A DNA stretch of 64,000 nt from Isoetes taiwanensis (GCA_021234155.1 JAJEKV010000041.1:12910689-12974688), one strand, 5' to 3'; counted from the stretch's first letter, positions 26,800-45,172 are shown. The notes: generated by a model not told the origin, from the letters alone. Translations and numbers: made by a program.

Positions 26800-27960
26800 A
26801 TAACTATGTAAATTTTTGTTATCACATTTTTATGATATGGTGCTATATTGTGAAATATTGACTATTTTATAAATAACATGATATTACGTTTTCATAATTT
26901 TGAGGTGAAATGTGTGAATTTGAATATGCTACTAAAAACATGCAATATGAAATTTGTCCCAAAATTAAGACATAAACCCAATTTAATTGAATGATGGTTA
27001 TAATACTCTGACACCAAATACTCCATTTCGCCCAAAATACTCAGTATTCTATCTGTGTTTTTTATATGCCTTTTTTTGTCACTGTTTTGGGTCTGAATGC
27101 TAGGCGAAGTAGGCCATCCATGAAATTATCTACCTTGAAGAATATGGTCGATTTTGGATAGCTTGTGCCCAGGATAGACTAAATATGTCATGCAAATATC
27201 TTGCTGCAATGACATTTTTGCGCATGATTTTGCAAAGTCAGGTGAGTTTCATTACAAAATCTGTTGGTTCTATGCTTAGGCTCTGTAGCACGATCTGTGT
27301 GGAGTTGTAAAGAATGCTTTCCATTATCTGACCTAAAACCCGTTACTATAAACCCACAAGACAGAGATCAAAGCCCTGTCATTGACATATTCGCCATCGG
27401 GCCCTACAAATGATGTTTTGCAAATATCCCTTCAAAGACAATCTGAGATGCCTTAGATCCAACTCACATTCGTTCATCTCAAGCTTGAGCATGGTGAATC
27501 CCACGAGCGAAAAACACGTAAAAAAAGGCTTCCCAATTTCTATATTGTTGGAATGTGACAATCGGTCCGGACTTTCTAGTGGGCTAGTGAACCGCTCCCC
27601 TAACGCCGGTCAAGCGGACCCCACAAATCCACACTCCCCCATTACATAATGGTTTATATAGTAAACTAGACAAATTTAGTCATGCCTCACAAACCAAACG
27701 AAAGATAACAAGGTGTCACAAGACGGAGGGTTGCCCTGTGGTGACCCAAGAGTGCATTTTCGGTTTGATTGTTTCGCGTTAGATCTTCTTTGTTTAAACC
27801 AAGAGTGCATTTTCGGTTTGATTGTTTCGTGTTGGATCTTCTTTGTTTAATATCGAGCCATGTGAATGTATAATTATAGGAAGGAAGGAAGGAAGAAATT
27901 TTTAACGTCCGCGGAACCCAATGGATTTGTTTTCCTAGCCTAAAAGTGTTCGCGTTTTAA
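26800..27960. other. No gene seen; contains a 54-bp tandem duplication
   Basis: The only clear structure is a direct duplication with period 54 at 27745-27856 (CCAAGAGTGCATTTTCGGTT ... CTTCTTTGTTTAA, twice). The rest is AT-rich with short frames. Confidence 0.5.
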
Positions 27961-27962
27961 AG

Positions 27963-28660
27963 CTAAAATACCACTAGCAAGGAATAGAATTTCACTACAT
28001 GCAAAATTGGACTTGCATATGGATGACACTTCATGCAATTGTTGCCTTTTGAAGTTTTCAGTATCTTATTCATGAGTGCTGTCAGCATTTTCGAGTATCC
28101 ATGATGCTTCTTCTGTACATATCTGGATGTTGGTATGGTGATGGTTGCCCCACAATTTGATGCACCTGATAAATAACCAACCAACTTGATGTGCGATGGC
28201 TTTAGTGATGTCTGGACTGTAGTCCCACTTAGTAGAAAAGAAAGGTTGCGCAAGACATAAGAGCCATACCTATTGCATATTATGTCCAACATTATCCCCA
28301 ACATCCTGCAGAGTCACGAACAAAGGGTGACCTAACTGGGCATCAATGCTAAGATAAATCGTGGAGCAATTGACACTATGCAATCCATCAAATTATACAG
28401 CTATATATCCCATGAACGATCATGTCTCCAAAATTGTTACCTTGCACATCTGAATAAGAGCACCTTCTATCATGTTTTGCCCACAAGTGATTCAAATAGC
28501 GCCCTATCAAGGGACCTGATCACAGCTTTTGGAACATGTGATCCTGATGGACGCACAAATTTCTTGTTAGAATGTATTCAAAAGGATGATACTTGAATGG
28601 TTGCATAACCCAAGAGATTGTCAAGAGCTGGACTGCATGAACAACATCAAGCAAGATAAA
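27963..28660 (-). pseudogene. PUM23/Nop9-like Pumilio repeat fragment
   Basis: On the minus strand, three segments match Pumilio repeats as arranged in the nucleolar pre-rRNA factor PUM23/Nop9. A first piece near 28553-28650 reads QLLTISWVMQPF. A second near 28488-28552 has SGSHVPKAVIRSLDRAL. A third frame from 28304 has ICNRYGSYVLRNLSFLLSG and continues to CHPYASPIL near 28000. The family equivalents are the GSHV...L.SL and YGSHVLR.LLCL.KG motifs. A splice acceptor (CTGCAG) precedes the third piece. Stops follow the second piece (after VGKT), and no further repeats are found downstream, so it is a fragment. Nop9-like proteins help small ribosomal subunit maturation; this copy should be inactive. 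Confidence 0.55.
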
Positions 28661-31560
28661 AATGCCTTTTTTGAATTACATCGAGAGCATTTCCAATCAA
28701 AATTTTTCTTTCTTTGTGATTGCTGACGGACCGTTCAATTTAGGTAGCCCCAACAGACTCTTTACAAACCATGGCGAACCTGAACCAACTTCAGAACAAA
28801 TAGACACAAGGATTTGAACACAGAAAAACATGTTCGCCTGCCCTCAGAAAGGAGCTAGAATGCGAATATAAGATGCAGAATATAAGCTAGACTTTGCCAG
28901 AAAATCATGCTGATTTACAACCTCAAAAATATCGATTTAATGTTGTTGCTTCAAACATCCCTATTCATTAGGTAACCACTTCACTCCTATGCTCTATGTC
29001 CCGAAGTTGAAGATGACATGTTGCACCTAAATAGAAGAAAAAGATGGCAACAATAATAGACATGCAAGAATGATTTATTCGCGGCACAAAGATCTATACA
29101 TCAAATTCATCCATCAGCATTGCGTTGCCTATGCAAGCAATCAATATAGCACATCTATATCAGTACGAGCTTTAATAAAAACATAATTTTCAGTAAGCAA
29201 GACACAGTAGTATGAAAGCTTGTCTTAGATATGAGGTCACTCTCGTCATGTAGAACTATGAAATTGGATAACCTTTATGTTGGAGCCCACTGCAATCAAT
29301 CATTATCCAAAAGAAAGGTTTTTAAGGCTCAAATCTGGCAGGTAAAGGTTTGCCATAGTTAGACTTGCAGGTGAATCAAGCTTTGTGAGAGAGGATTAAG
29401 GCATGGGGAAAATATATAGAAGCGGCATAAGAGCTATGGGCTATAATTTTAGCCCAAAAACACAAAGAATCATGGCTCCTGCATGTATTACGCTACCGTG
29501 AAGCGACAATTGAAAGAGGTATGTTTTAAGAATATCCGTACATTTGTAGTGTTTTTGAACCCATATATAATGTAGATTTCTAAAAGGATGTGTCTTGTCA
29601 ATTGAATAGCAAACTTGGAGTCACTACTAGTGCTATTCTGTGGGCATTGGTGTAGATTTAGCATTGAATATTTTGGCAAATGTAAGAATATTAAAAGGTG
29701 GTTGTGTGTAACCGAAATGGCACATGTCATCTCCATTTATGAGTCGGATAGATGTTATAGTATAGATACTATTGATGGAATTTGTTTGTTTGTTGTTGTC
29801 TAGAATAATATAGACAATGTTTTATTTTCGTAATGTGTAGCAATATAAGTGATTATTAGACCTATCTTGCTCTTGAGAAGATACGAATGATCAATATTTT
29901 TGAAATTTTTGTTGTTCATGCAGTAGCCATAGAAGTACTCGCTCATGTTAAGTTTTCTCAATATGTGTTTTTCCTCGATTGGCAGCAATGACATTGCATA
30001 GGAAAGTTGTTGCCATGAGAATGATAGAAACATTTGTCCGATGGCATTTGCATTTTGTATAGCAAATAATGGCTAGCATAGAAAAACCAACATCTCTATA
30101 TTAAAATCATGAAACAAGGAAATCATAATGCCAATGTTTTGGCATTAATGCATGGTATGAAGGAATCTAGTGTCAAGGCCTATGTTTGTTTTTTCTTGCT
30201 TTGGAGATCAAAGAGCCTCTCCACAATGTTTGCTATTCATATACACACGCTAACAGTCATATATATGGCACTGAATTAAATCGGTGTTTCATTCTTTTAT
30301 GATACTCATAAATGCCACGGAAAATTATCGTTATGGCATTGCAGAATTAACCACACATTTTTCCTTTGAGGGTTTTTAATTGGGATTTGATATTCTTCTT
30401 CTTTTTCTTCCCTCGGTCAGAACTATGCTTATTGGATTCCTATTCCAATGCATTTCCTTTTGGATTAGATTCCTTTAATTCCAATTCTATGCAATTCCCT
30501 TTGGATTAGATTCCTTTGATTCCAATTCTATGCAATTCCTTCGACTCCAACTCTAATGCAATATTTTAATATTTCAATGTAAAGTGAATCAATGTTACGA
30601 CGTGATGAAAGATCTTGTTGCAGACTGCCTTTGCGCCCTGCTTCCATGAGACACTGATATAGCTCTATTTTTACTCAAATTTACAGAAACCCCAAGCTAT
30701 TATGCTGCGGTTTTTGAATCGCGAGATGCTGAGGCTTTGGAATCTTGACCATTTATGAATGATTTGATTCAAGCATTGCCTTGTTCCTGAAGTATAATAA
30801 GGCACTAAACTGGAGAAGATTATCTCAGATTCAGCGAGCCCTAAAGTGAAATCCACTAGCCTGGCCGTTTTCGCATATGTAATCAATTGAGTTTTTAGAT
30901 CTTCCTATAATGCAGATCTGATGATCAAATCCTTCCCTGCGCCGCATGGTTCCCGCAGGGATTTCATATCTGGAGGCTTGATTACATACACAAAGACCAG
31001 TTGCTCAGTTGCTCATCTCAGTCTTTTTGACAGATCTTAACATACCCGCATTCTAAAAGCTTGCTTCAACCTTCTATTCTCAATTGCCATATATTGCCGC
31101 ATTAGAGCATCCAAATTGCGATCCTATCTCTGCTTGTCATCCCCGACAAAAACCCCACAAGATATTACAAAGAAAGATGGCTCGCAAATATCCCGCCTTG
31201 GCACCGCCATCATATCAAATAGGGACCTAATCAGAATAAACTTCATGATGCCTAGTTTCACGCTACCTTTGCCCCTTTTCATGATATCGGTGATGCATTC
31301 CCCACTGGAATTGAAATAAAAGGCCCATGTAGTCATAATCTCTATATTTTTTCAGAACAAACACTTGTCTACAATCCTAATTCTTCTCTACCTTATAGCA
31401 CTATAAAAAAGAAGAATAGAATCAAAATTCAAAAAAACATGCCTTTAAGGATGAAATCGATGGAGACCCATGAGCTCTAATAGAAAGGGGGAATGCAAGA
31501 TATTTGTGCCAACATTGGTTGTCTGCATGCAAGCACAATTTACAAGCCAGCGCTCCATGT
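28661..31560. other. No gene seen
   Basis: About 2.9 kb of AT-rich sequence with short frames only. A direct repeat of about 42 bp (GATTCCAATTCTATGCAATTCC... GGATTAGATTCCTTTGATT) lies at 30430-30560. I see no RNA gene or transposon terminus. Confidence 0.45.
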
Positions 31561-31569
31561 TCTTTTAGA

Positions 31570-32222
31570 TCCTGATGCTTCTGTCTGACCCAGAATCATG
31601 TGCCTCAATCTTGTTTAGTCGTCGATCTACCGTGAAAGAACCAAGACAAAATCAACGTAACAATGGATTCTTCCAGAATGATGCTAGGGATTTGCAATGG
31701 GGCTTTTGGATCGGAGACCAAGGAGGCCCTAATGAAATCGGGGGCTTATTGGAGTTTGGACTTATTCCTTAGATAGCAGGAAAAGGAATGGCATTTGGAC
31801 CACTCCATCCGGAGGAGGCCAATAGGGATTGCATATTGCTTGGAAGATGGGTGACTACTCCATAGTACATTTTGGAAATGGGGTGCGTAAGCCCTTTAGT
31901 ACCGGTATGGAGCATCTCCGGTCAAGTTAACGCTGGAAGATACTTGTCCTTTCTTTCTTCCGCTTTAACTAGGGTATCTATCGGTGGGGAGCTTCAAGTT
32001 GTCCATGCTTCAATAATCATGGGATCTCTATGTAGCCAAGATGGTGTGAAAAGCATGCACCGAATTTGTTCCAAGTTTGGGCTCACTATTGTGCTACTTC
32101 TTCCTATGGGGCCATTTGGGCCACTTTGTAATAAGGTCTTGGGCCACTTTTTATTAATAGAAAATCATAAATTTCTCAGACCCTCAAAAAAAAAAAAAAA
32201 AAAACAAAAAAAAAAAAAACAA
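31570..32222 (+). mobile_element. 3' end of a poly(A) retrotransposed sequence
   Basis: The sequence runs into a long A-rich tail at 32186-32221 with two A blocks broken by single C residues, preceded by TTTTTATTAATAGAAAATCA. This is the look of a LINE, SINE or retrocopy 3' end. The body is open for 124 codons from 31872, but the product is not recognised. I did not find a target-site duplication, so the 5' border is a guess. Confidence 0.35.
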
Positions 32223-32647
32223 AGCTTCTTTGCTAATGAAACTTAGTTTGGTCGAAGGCTAATAGCAGTTTGAATATTGTGAAGCGGTTTAAGATCTAAA
32301 ACCCGAAGCCTCTTCTTACAAGTATCTTATACATTGAGTCATCCACAAATATACAAACATTAGATACTTGAGGGCTATCATATAATATGTAGCTTTCCTT
32401 GAAACAGCTAAATGCCAATCCTTCTTTTAGGGAGGCAATGAGTGTGCATTTGATTGATGCAATATTCCTGGTTGGACCTCTCAACAAATATAATCAGCAG
32501 CCTATTTTTGCATGTCATCTTCTAAATAGGCTCGAACTCAAAGCTTATTTGTATCAAAACTACTACACTAAACTCCAAGTGATGTCGTGACTATTTTCAT
32601 ACTCTAGAAGGACAAAATACAGGTTCCCAATAGGGTATCCAAGAATT

Positions 32648-36650
<4,003 letters not shown>

Positions 36651-36811
36651 TACCTCGCAGCTTGCATGCCGCTTATCCTATTGAAACACCACCGAATGAA
36701 TGCGGATGACCGCTTTTAAAAGGAGCAAAGAGGGTTTGGAGCAATCACAAGCATATCCTAAGCATATTCCAAAGATATACCTAGGATATGCCACAAACCT
36801 TATATAAATAA

Positions 36812-36837
36812 GGGTTTGCCCCCCTAGGGGCAAACCC
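36812..36837. repeat. Perfect 11-bp hairpin
   Basis: GGGTTTGCCCC and GGGGCAAACCC are separated by CCTA. TATATAAATA stands just before it. A run of adenines follows, so it has the shape of a hairpin, but no transcript is known. Confidence 0.7.
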
Positions 36838-36849
36838 AAAAATGCAGAA

Positions 36850-37390
36850 AAAATGTACGAGACAAGTAATTGTCTTTATCAAGTAATTGTTGTCGCAACC
36901 GAAAAAGATATCTTAATCTTAAAGGCACCTTTATGATGCTACTATTGAATCATATTTCCTCACAAGCTGCCTTTTTAGACCCCAAAGGCCTATTTTTGTG
37001 CAAACTGCATGCACCGCCACCGGATATGGTTCTAGATACCTACTTTTGGTTAAGGTAGATGCTCGATTCAATGTCTCGCGCCACCCCGGCATAGATTCAA
37101 AACAATCCTGGCTAACACCCCCATTCAAACAATCCGTCCAACAAATCTGCCACAGGGACATCCATTCAATTGCCTTGGAAAGCTCTAGTGGTAGAGTTAG
37201 CAGGACCATCCATTCAATTGCCTTTGTGGATAAGACACGTCTACACAGATTTACTAAGGAATTGTTGCGCCAAGCATGCGATATTATTCCCACTTTTGAA
37301 ACATGTAGGTCACTAGAGATGATAAAGACACACCTACTCAACCCGTTCGCCCAGACAGGAAACATTAGTGTGCCACCACTAGTGCATGGG
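36850..37390. other. Open in two strands, not recognised
   Basis: A minus-strand frame of 163 codons (37422-36931) and a plus-strand frame of 132 codons overlap fully. The sequence holds two copies of ACATCCATTCAATTGCCTT-like phrases (37160 and 37208). The products resemble no family known to me; low stop density by chance is likely. Confidence 0.3.
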
Positions 37391-40025
37391 TCATGAGCGT
37401 AAGGTCCACTGCCTGTCCGCATGTGGATTGGTAGACATGATAGTTAGGTCTAAATTGGTTGCTTTGAATTCAAACTAAAGTCAAAACTGTTTCGCTCGTG
37501 GAGCTAACCGGAGGAACATTCCCACTTTTTACGAAACATGTAGGTTTGGTACATCCGATGGGTGGATGGCCATTTTTTTCTTTTCCAAGACGCTTTCTTG
37601 GGACATGAGCTACCATTTGAACGGATGGATTAGTGATGGAGCGCTGGTACCTCGATACTTAAACTCTATGAAAGTCCCCTCCCCGCCTTTGAATTGGTTG
37701 AGAGCTTATGTGGTTTCGGGTTTGAAGAGGAGGATAATAAAAAAAACACTTTCCTGCATTAATCGAGGAAACAAGTATGTCTCATTCTAAGCTAGACGCC
37801 GTATGAAGCATGACAATTGAAAGTAAGACACGTCGACGTTGCATCCAAGAGTGGCATCGTTACCCTAGAACACAATTTTGAGGAGTATAGGGATCAAAGT
37901 GCCTACATGCTACGTCTTCATATAGTTGTTCATGGTGTCCACTAGGCCGAGTCGAAGTTTGGCTCATAGACATGATAGTTAGTCTCGGGAGCAAATTGGT
38001 TGCTTTGAATTCAAACACAAAGTCAAAACCCCCATTTGGGCTCACGAGTCAGCTGAGGAACACTTCATTTCCGCCGTCGCCCTCACGCCGAAAAGGGGAA
38101 ATTTAGGTTTGGCACATCCGGTATGGTGGATGGCCATTTTTCTTTCCAAGATGTTTCTTTGGGACATGAGCTACCATTTGAACGGTTGGGATTAGCGTAT
38201 GGAGCGCTTTTGTACCTCATACTTAAACCCTATGAAATCAGAGGGTTTATGTTTTGGCAGACCCTCCCCGCTTTGAATTGGTTGAGAACTTGCGCGGCGT
38301 GGTTTTCACGAGGGTTTCAAGAGAAGGATAATAAAAACACTTTCCGCATTAATCCATTCCAAACTTGCCCCATCGCTATGTCTCATCTCCCAAGCTAGAC
38401 GCCGCGGACCTCGTGAGCATGCCAAGGCACCCGATGCGCAAGCATTAGCTGCAAGTGTTGCATCCGTGAGTGGCAGAGTTACCCTAGAACACAATTTTGA
38501 GGAGTATAGGATCAACCAAAAGTCCTAATTGCCGAAAGTACATGCTACGCCTAGACGACATATAGTTTATCTAGGTCAGAGTGGGTTCATGATGGCGTCC
38601 ACTAGTTGCCCGTCGAAATGCCCAGCTTGGGATTTAGTCTCTGGATGAGTTTGTCAAACACAAAGAAAACCCCATTTCAAGCTCACTGAGCTGCCAACCG
38701 AGGAACACTTTGGCCGCCGAAGGCGAAATTTGGGGTTTGGTACATCTGCAAATTGTTTTTCGCTACATGCTTCTTGGGACATGAGCTCACCATTTGAACA
38801 TTAACACCCTGGCAAAAACTTATGAAATCAAAAGCCCCTCCCCGCCTTTGGAATTCGCTTGAGAACTTGAGTTTCAGGGTTCAAGAGAAGGATAACAAAA
38901 ACCCTTTCCAGGAACAAACTTGCCCCATCAAGCGATGTCTCCCGACGTCGGACCTCGTGAGCATGCCGTAAAGCACCGGAGAAATTTGGGGTTTGGGGCA
39001 CATCCGTATGGTGGATGGCCATTTTTTCTTTTCCAAGATGTTTCTTGGGGCATGAGCTACCATTTGAACGATGGGGATTAGCAGATGGAGCAAGTTTTAG
39101 TACCCAAATACTTAAACCCTACGAAATCATAGGGTTTATGTATTGGCGATACCTCCCCCGGCTTTGAATTGGTTGAGAGCTTGCGTGCGGTTTCCTCGAG
39201 GGTTCAAGAAAAGATAACAAAACCCTTTCCGCAGATGGAGCAGTTTTAGCACCGATTCCAAACTTTTATGTATCGCGATGTCTCCCATTCCACCTCGAGG
39301 GTTCGGTTAGAAAAGCATGTCTTAGGCCAGCATGTCTCATTCCCAGGCCCGATGTCGTGGATTACTAGCGTCTAAGGTTGTATCCAAGATCCGTAAGCGA
39401 GAAGTTACCGGAACACAATTTTGAGGAGTATAAGAGCCACCACAAGTTCAATTGCTGAGTACATGCTACGCCTAGACGGCGATATAAGTCGCCATTGGGC
39501 CGGGAGTGGGTTCATGAGCGCATAGTCCACTAGTTGCCCGTGGTCGCCAGGTTTGGCATAGAGACATGATAGTTAGTCTCGGAGCAAATTGGTTGCTTTG
39601 AATTCAAACACAAAGTCAAAAACCCATTTCAAGCTCACAAATTAACCGAGGAACACTTCATTTCGCCGTATTTCTCTATGTCGAAAGGGGAAATTTGATT
39701 TGGTACATCCAGATGGTGGATGGTTTAAACTTTTCCAAAGATGCTTTGGGACATGAGCTACCATTTGAACTGGGATTAGCGGATGGAGCAATTTTGGTAC
39801 TCGATACTTAAACCCCACGTAAATCTGTAGGGTTTGTGTTTTGGCAGCCCTCCCCTCGCTTTTGAATTGGTTGAGAGCGTCTTGGCGCGTGGTTTCCTCG
39901 GCGAGGGTTCTAAGAGGGTGATAACAAAAACCCTTCCGTCCAATCGATTCCAAACTTGCCCCATCACGATGTCCTTCATTCCAAGCTAGACGTCGGACCT
40001 CGTGAGTATGCCGGCGGCACCTCGA
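37391..40025. repeat. Satellite-like tandem array, ~0.55-0.7-kb unit, 4-5 copies
   Basis: Each unit carries in order: ACATGATAGTTAGTCTCGG, TTGGTTGCTTTGAATTCAAA, GAGGAACACTTCATTT, TTTGGTACATCC, GGTGGATGGCCATTTTT, CTTGGGACATGAGCTACCAT, GATACTTAAACCCTA, TTTGAATTGGTTGAGAGCTT, GGTTCAAGAGAAGGATAA, CATGTCTCATTC-like and ACCCTAGAACACAATTTTGA. TTTGG(T/C)ACATCC stands near 37546, 38110, 38735, 38993 and 39698. Copies differ by many indels and one near 38.94 kb is internally deleted. No coding capacity is recognised. Confidence 0.8.
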
Positions 40026-40029
40026 TGCT

Positions 40030-41640
40030 TGACAGCCTTAGCCTAACATAATAATATTCTTTAATGCCGCATTATGTCACGCAAGATATTAAATGGCTCA
40101 TATTTCTAATGGTTTAAAAAAAAAACTTGTGAGTTGTCGCCACTATATTGAATGGCTTTGTTTTTCTATTGGTTTGAAAAATAATGAGGTAATATATTCT
40201 GGTGCGATTCTAGACTTGAAGAGCAATGATCGTGGCCATGAATCTTTGATCTAGTGTATTTCTTGATGAATGAATGCTCATGCATATTTGATCTAGCATT
40301 TTTTAGCGAAAAAATTATTGAAGGTCATATGACCATTGATGCTTGTGTTGCCACATATAGGTCCTATCAATTGGTCGAACGTAAAATGGTGCCAAGAAAA
40401 TTGTTATCCATAGAGCTTATATGATTTCGATGATCCGGGCCGATTTGAGAGGGATAAGAACTCGCTAACTAGGCATCTATATCTTCGCTCCAAAGACAAA
40501 ATTAAACCATTCCCATGGTTGTTAATATAATGTGAATAGATGCAATTAGATCATGCTTTGAATTCAAGCTTGTTTTTGCATTTCTCGTAACTCTATTTTA
40601 TTGCATGAAAGTGAAGCATGTTTTTGTTCTAAGTTGCTGCTCAAGTGAAGTTAATTATCCAACATCTATTGCCTTGTTCGTGGTACAATGGATATGAATA
40701 TTGTTTGAGTTTAAAAAGAATCATACTCTAAAAAGTAGTGCAAAAATAGATATAATAGTTGGAATTACAAGTTAATGCTAAGAAATTATGCTCAAAAGTC
40801 TAATGACTTTAAGGATTGGAAACAAATATATCAAAAAGACAACAATGCAAAACAATATAATAGACTACTAACATGCATAGTAAATAAGCATGTGCCAAAA
40901 ACATATAACACACTTCCAAAATCAAATGTGGGTTTGAACTAATAAGAAAAACTTGAGAGGATTGAAACCAAGTTAAAAACCATGTATCTCATCATGCTAA
41001 CTAGTATGTAAAATCATCTTAGATTATAATATTGACAATGTAGGCTCAAAAATCACCTCCTAAACTAGCAATAATTTTAAGAAACTAGTGTAAAGACATA
41101 TAATTAGTATAAGAACTATGATCAAACTAGTAGTAATATTACAAAACCATGAAAGTCATCTAGTTTTCATTGACATTAATGAGTTGCATGTATTAAAACC
41201 ATCATTATACTAGTTTCCATAATGATTATGAATGCGAAGTTAATTTTTGGGGGCCTTGTGGTAGCTGCTGTTGTGGCCGGGTCTAGCATGGTGCTTATAT
41301 GTTGCTTGTAATGTGTCGCTTTGACCTCGCCAAGGGCCATGGGGGTCCCAAAGTTTGCCGAGGAAACAATTGTCAAGGTAATGCCCGTTGTTGCGATTGG
41401 CCTATGTGTCCACCTATATGCACCGGTGTTTTGTACATTCCATTCGGCTAGCCATTGAGCTCTCTTGTCCCTTCCAAATCGTGCCTTGAGTTATGAGCTA
41501 CCGCCATCGGGTTAAGAAGATTCCCAGATATCGCCAGAAATCTTGAGAGTAGATAGTAACATCCCCAAACGAAGCTTTTGCCATTATAGGCCTAAGGCGA
41601 TTGTCTATATATATTAGAAGCTTAGACTTAAAATGTTAGA
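40030..41640. other. AT-rich stretch, no gene seen
   Basis: Very AT-rich between 40.5 and 41.2 kb, with short frames only. No feature can be supported. Confidence 0.5.
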
Positions 41641-42168
41641 CAAGATTAACTTTCTTCTTGTTTTCGCCTCTCAGATTCCGGGAGAGACAATGTATACCGC
41701 GGTACATCATCATCATGCTATTGATGTTTCTTTTGTTTTCCTTCCTCATTTAGTTCTTTTTGTTTCTTACTTATTTTCAAAATTCCCCTATTTGCTCTTA
41801 CTTATTTGCGCCTTCATCTTCAAAGCATAATAGTCTTAATGTGAGATCCATGCGCCAGTTTATTTTTCCACAATTTACCGACTGGCGGATATTGTATCTA
41901 CATCCGCCGGGGAGGCATAGAGAATACATTGATAGGCCGCGGTTTATCATAAACCTAGGAAATAAGGAAAATAAGCCGGGAATATGCATATGTAATGGGA
42001 AGAAATATCACGAATTTTGTAAGAATGCGATACATGATGAAGAAACAAAAGGATACAATATCATGAAGGCAAGTAGAACATAAGAGACATACCTAGAAGT
42101 CTCAAGACTCAAAGTGCATGACTTTGGATACAAATACTCAGATGGTCATCACATCATCCCCCTCAACT

Positions 42169-45100
42169 ACGCCATGAGTCCATGGAGCTAACACCGAGTA
42201 CTCGAACCGCTTATCCCGGATAGTCGGTGAAATCTCACAATTTTGCTCGGGAGCATAAGTCCCGATTCTCAAAGAGGCTCGGTGTCCCGGCCATCACAAT
42301 ATCCTTCCTAATTGAATATAAATGACCTTTGCTTGCTTAGAGCTCAATATTTCTCGAACTTCTTCGTGATCATCCATCTTGACTAGTGGTGGCGGAAATG
42401 GATGCAACATAGGGTTCCAACAAAAGACACATGGAACATTGGGTGAAGTCAAACCCATGGAAGTTCAGAGATGGAAGGCAACGTCTTTTCAATTCGGTCG
42501 GCCACAGGGACTCCAGCGATGGTAATCGAGGCTTGTTACAAGGATGAGCCGTCCCGATAAATCCCGATGTAAGAGCCAAAGCAAGGTCATCAATTGCAAA
42601 AGGAGGAGCATCAACTATAATGTGCTTGGGCCCTAAGATGGTGTTAGAAGATCATCTTGGAAGCGTTCCTAGCGCCTTCGACCACGGTCCTAAAGACTAA
42701 GATTGATCAGGTCATATCGGGAGCAATGAAAGACTACCGGGTCGCATGACAAAAATAAACAAAGAATGGCGTCTACCGCTCGTGGGAAGCATGGACAAAA
42801 TTATTGTAAGTAAATACGCGGTGGCAAAATCAACCCATCATCCCGTTGATAATTGATGAAGCATCGCGATTTGACTAGTGCCCCTCCGCACCCATTGGTC
42901 TCTAGGTAATGTCCAAAGAATAGAAACAGAATAAAGTATCTTTGGTACGCACCGCATACCGGTTTGGGGAAACTTCGGCGCATTAAGTATGTCGCACCAC
43001 AATTGTATAGAATGGGCTTCAATATCGGCCCTAGAGGACAATAACTTCAGTCCATGCATCCATAACTCCTCGAGGTATGCTGACCTCAACAAGCCCACCC
43101 TACCGAGGGATGAATAAACCTTCGCCGTACTTTTGAACAACACGCAGCCTGGCTGGCGGCACCGTCGATGATTGAGGGCGGCGGACATTCATCTTCAATG
43201 GTTTCCAACATCAGCAGCCCATTCTGCCTTCCGGCCATGGTTGTTGCGCAAGATCGCTTCAAAACCACAACAAACTGGGGACCATGATCAATTTATTAAT
43301 GGTATTCGGGTAAGCTGCGAAGCCTAACTACCTCTCGGGCGACGTAGCCAGGTCAACGGATGAAGTGCTGCAAGGAATAAACGCCACTGGAGAAATGGTA
43401 AACGACAACCAGACACCGCGCCCTGGAGACAAGTTCAACAACGAAACGTAAGTGCTCCCAAGGACCTAGTTGGAATCTTTTAAAGACCTAAGCAAGTTAT
43501 GTGGAGATGCTTGGGAGCTTTTGCACGCGACAACAGTGTCACATGAGCGCATAAAGTCTCAACAATGTGGCCCCGACCCGGCCCCCTAATAATCTCCGAA
43601 CAATGAGTTCCAAAGTCTTGGCGATCCCAAAATTAGCCTGGCATGGGAGAACATGTCAAGACTACGTAATCCTTTGAAGTCAAAGGACACTATCGAATAT
43701 ACGTAAGTCCATCACGGGGTCAGTCCATCTCGACCTCAAAATGATCATAGTCCAACCGCATTTGCCGAAAGAAGATGATGCTGCAGCCAAGATGTGAAAA
43801 TATTATCTTGGGCCAAAGGATTAGAAGGAAGAGATGCCCGAATCGCTCAACAAGGATGTATCGCGGGGGCCTTTAGAACAACGTCTTTGGCCATAAAAGT
43901 TTGAAGTCGACGTTCTAGATAACTTGTGATTGTTGATCAAATCACGGCTCCTCCGAAATTAAGGTTCAAAATAGATTTACGAGAAAAGAAATACCGTTTT
44001 CTTTGAAGTGTTAAGCCGAAATTTGATGATCTAAATCGGGGATAGCACTATATGGCGCCATCAAGCCTAACGACGACGATTAAGGACTCAAAGCGGGCCC
44101 GAATAATTGAGATTTCGATGATCCATATATACAGATACCCTTCACGGGGAGAACCTTTAAGAAAATCGTTACCTTTTGAAAAGAGTCAACAATCGCTATA
44201 TCAACCAAAGCTAAGTTGATGGATGAACTTTGAATTGCAAATGTTGAACCATGGTTTGCACCAGGAACATGTTGCTATACCTGCAGAATGAAAATGGAAA
44301 AAAACAATGAAATGGAACATGTATAGAAACAAGCAACAAAACAAATAGATCAAGTAACAACATAGGGATCCTATAGAGGTTAGTTAGAGGATCAAATAGG
44401 AGCTGATCTTGTCATATACATAAGAAGGCAAAACCCCTTTATAGCATTCATTTCATAGTTTTATGGTAGTAGACGTGTTTATAGATTAAAGATACAAAAA
44501 GTTCATCTCTAGATGGACTAGACTACTCTTATCCATCTAAGATTCTTCGCCATCATCATCTTCATCCATCCATCTCATCTTCACTTCACTTTCATAGTCT
44601 TGACTTCTTGTAGCTCAAAAGCTCATCAATATTATCTTCTAGGGTCTTCCTCTTCGCGGGTCATCCGGATGCATAAAGTGTAGTAATAGAAGAAGAAGCC
44701 ATCTCGAAGGAAATACATGCCCCGCGACCGCTGACAAGTTCGGGCAGGCTCAAGCTCTACCATTTCATTATGCAAGGGAGCATAAATATCTCTTTCTGTT
44801 GGTCTGACATGAACTTATCAAGTAGGGAGTTTTAGTGATATCAACATGATCAACATTGACTTGATTTTACACATGACGGTTCCTTTGAACTTATCTAGCA
44901 ACCTTTTCCATTCTCTACGTGATATAGAGTTAAAGTTGATTGAGCTAACCTATTCGGCTACTTGGTTTGTATTAGTGAATATGCACTCGATTTGCCTTAA
45001 TATGGGCCTGCATTAATAATCCTAAGACAAAAAATCATAATGCTAACTTCTAATTCGTGAGTGGATGAGCCATAAGACTCCCACCATACAATGGACTTCA

Positions 45101-45170
45101 AAATATTGTCTCTTTACTTGTCTAGTAAGCAATAGAGAATAGGTCCCTAATTTAATGTGTATAACCTGTT
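42169..45170 (-). other. Interior of LTR element, no recognised domain
   Basis: Frames such as 43188-42838 (116 codons) are open on the minus strand, but I recognise no pol motif. It may be decayed pol, non-autonomous filler or another insertion. Confidence 0.3.
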
Positions 45171-45172
45171 CA

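Noticed and set aside
36931-37422. 163-codon minus-strand ORF
   Set aside because: No recognised domain and fully overlapped by an equally open plus-strand frame. Kept only as an unexplained open stretch.
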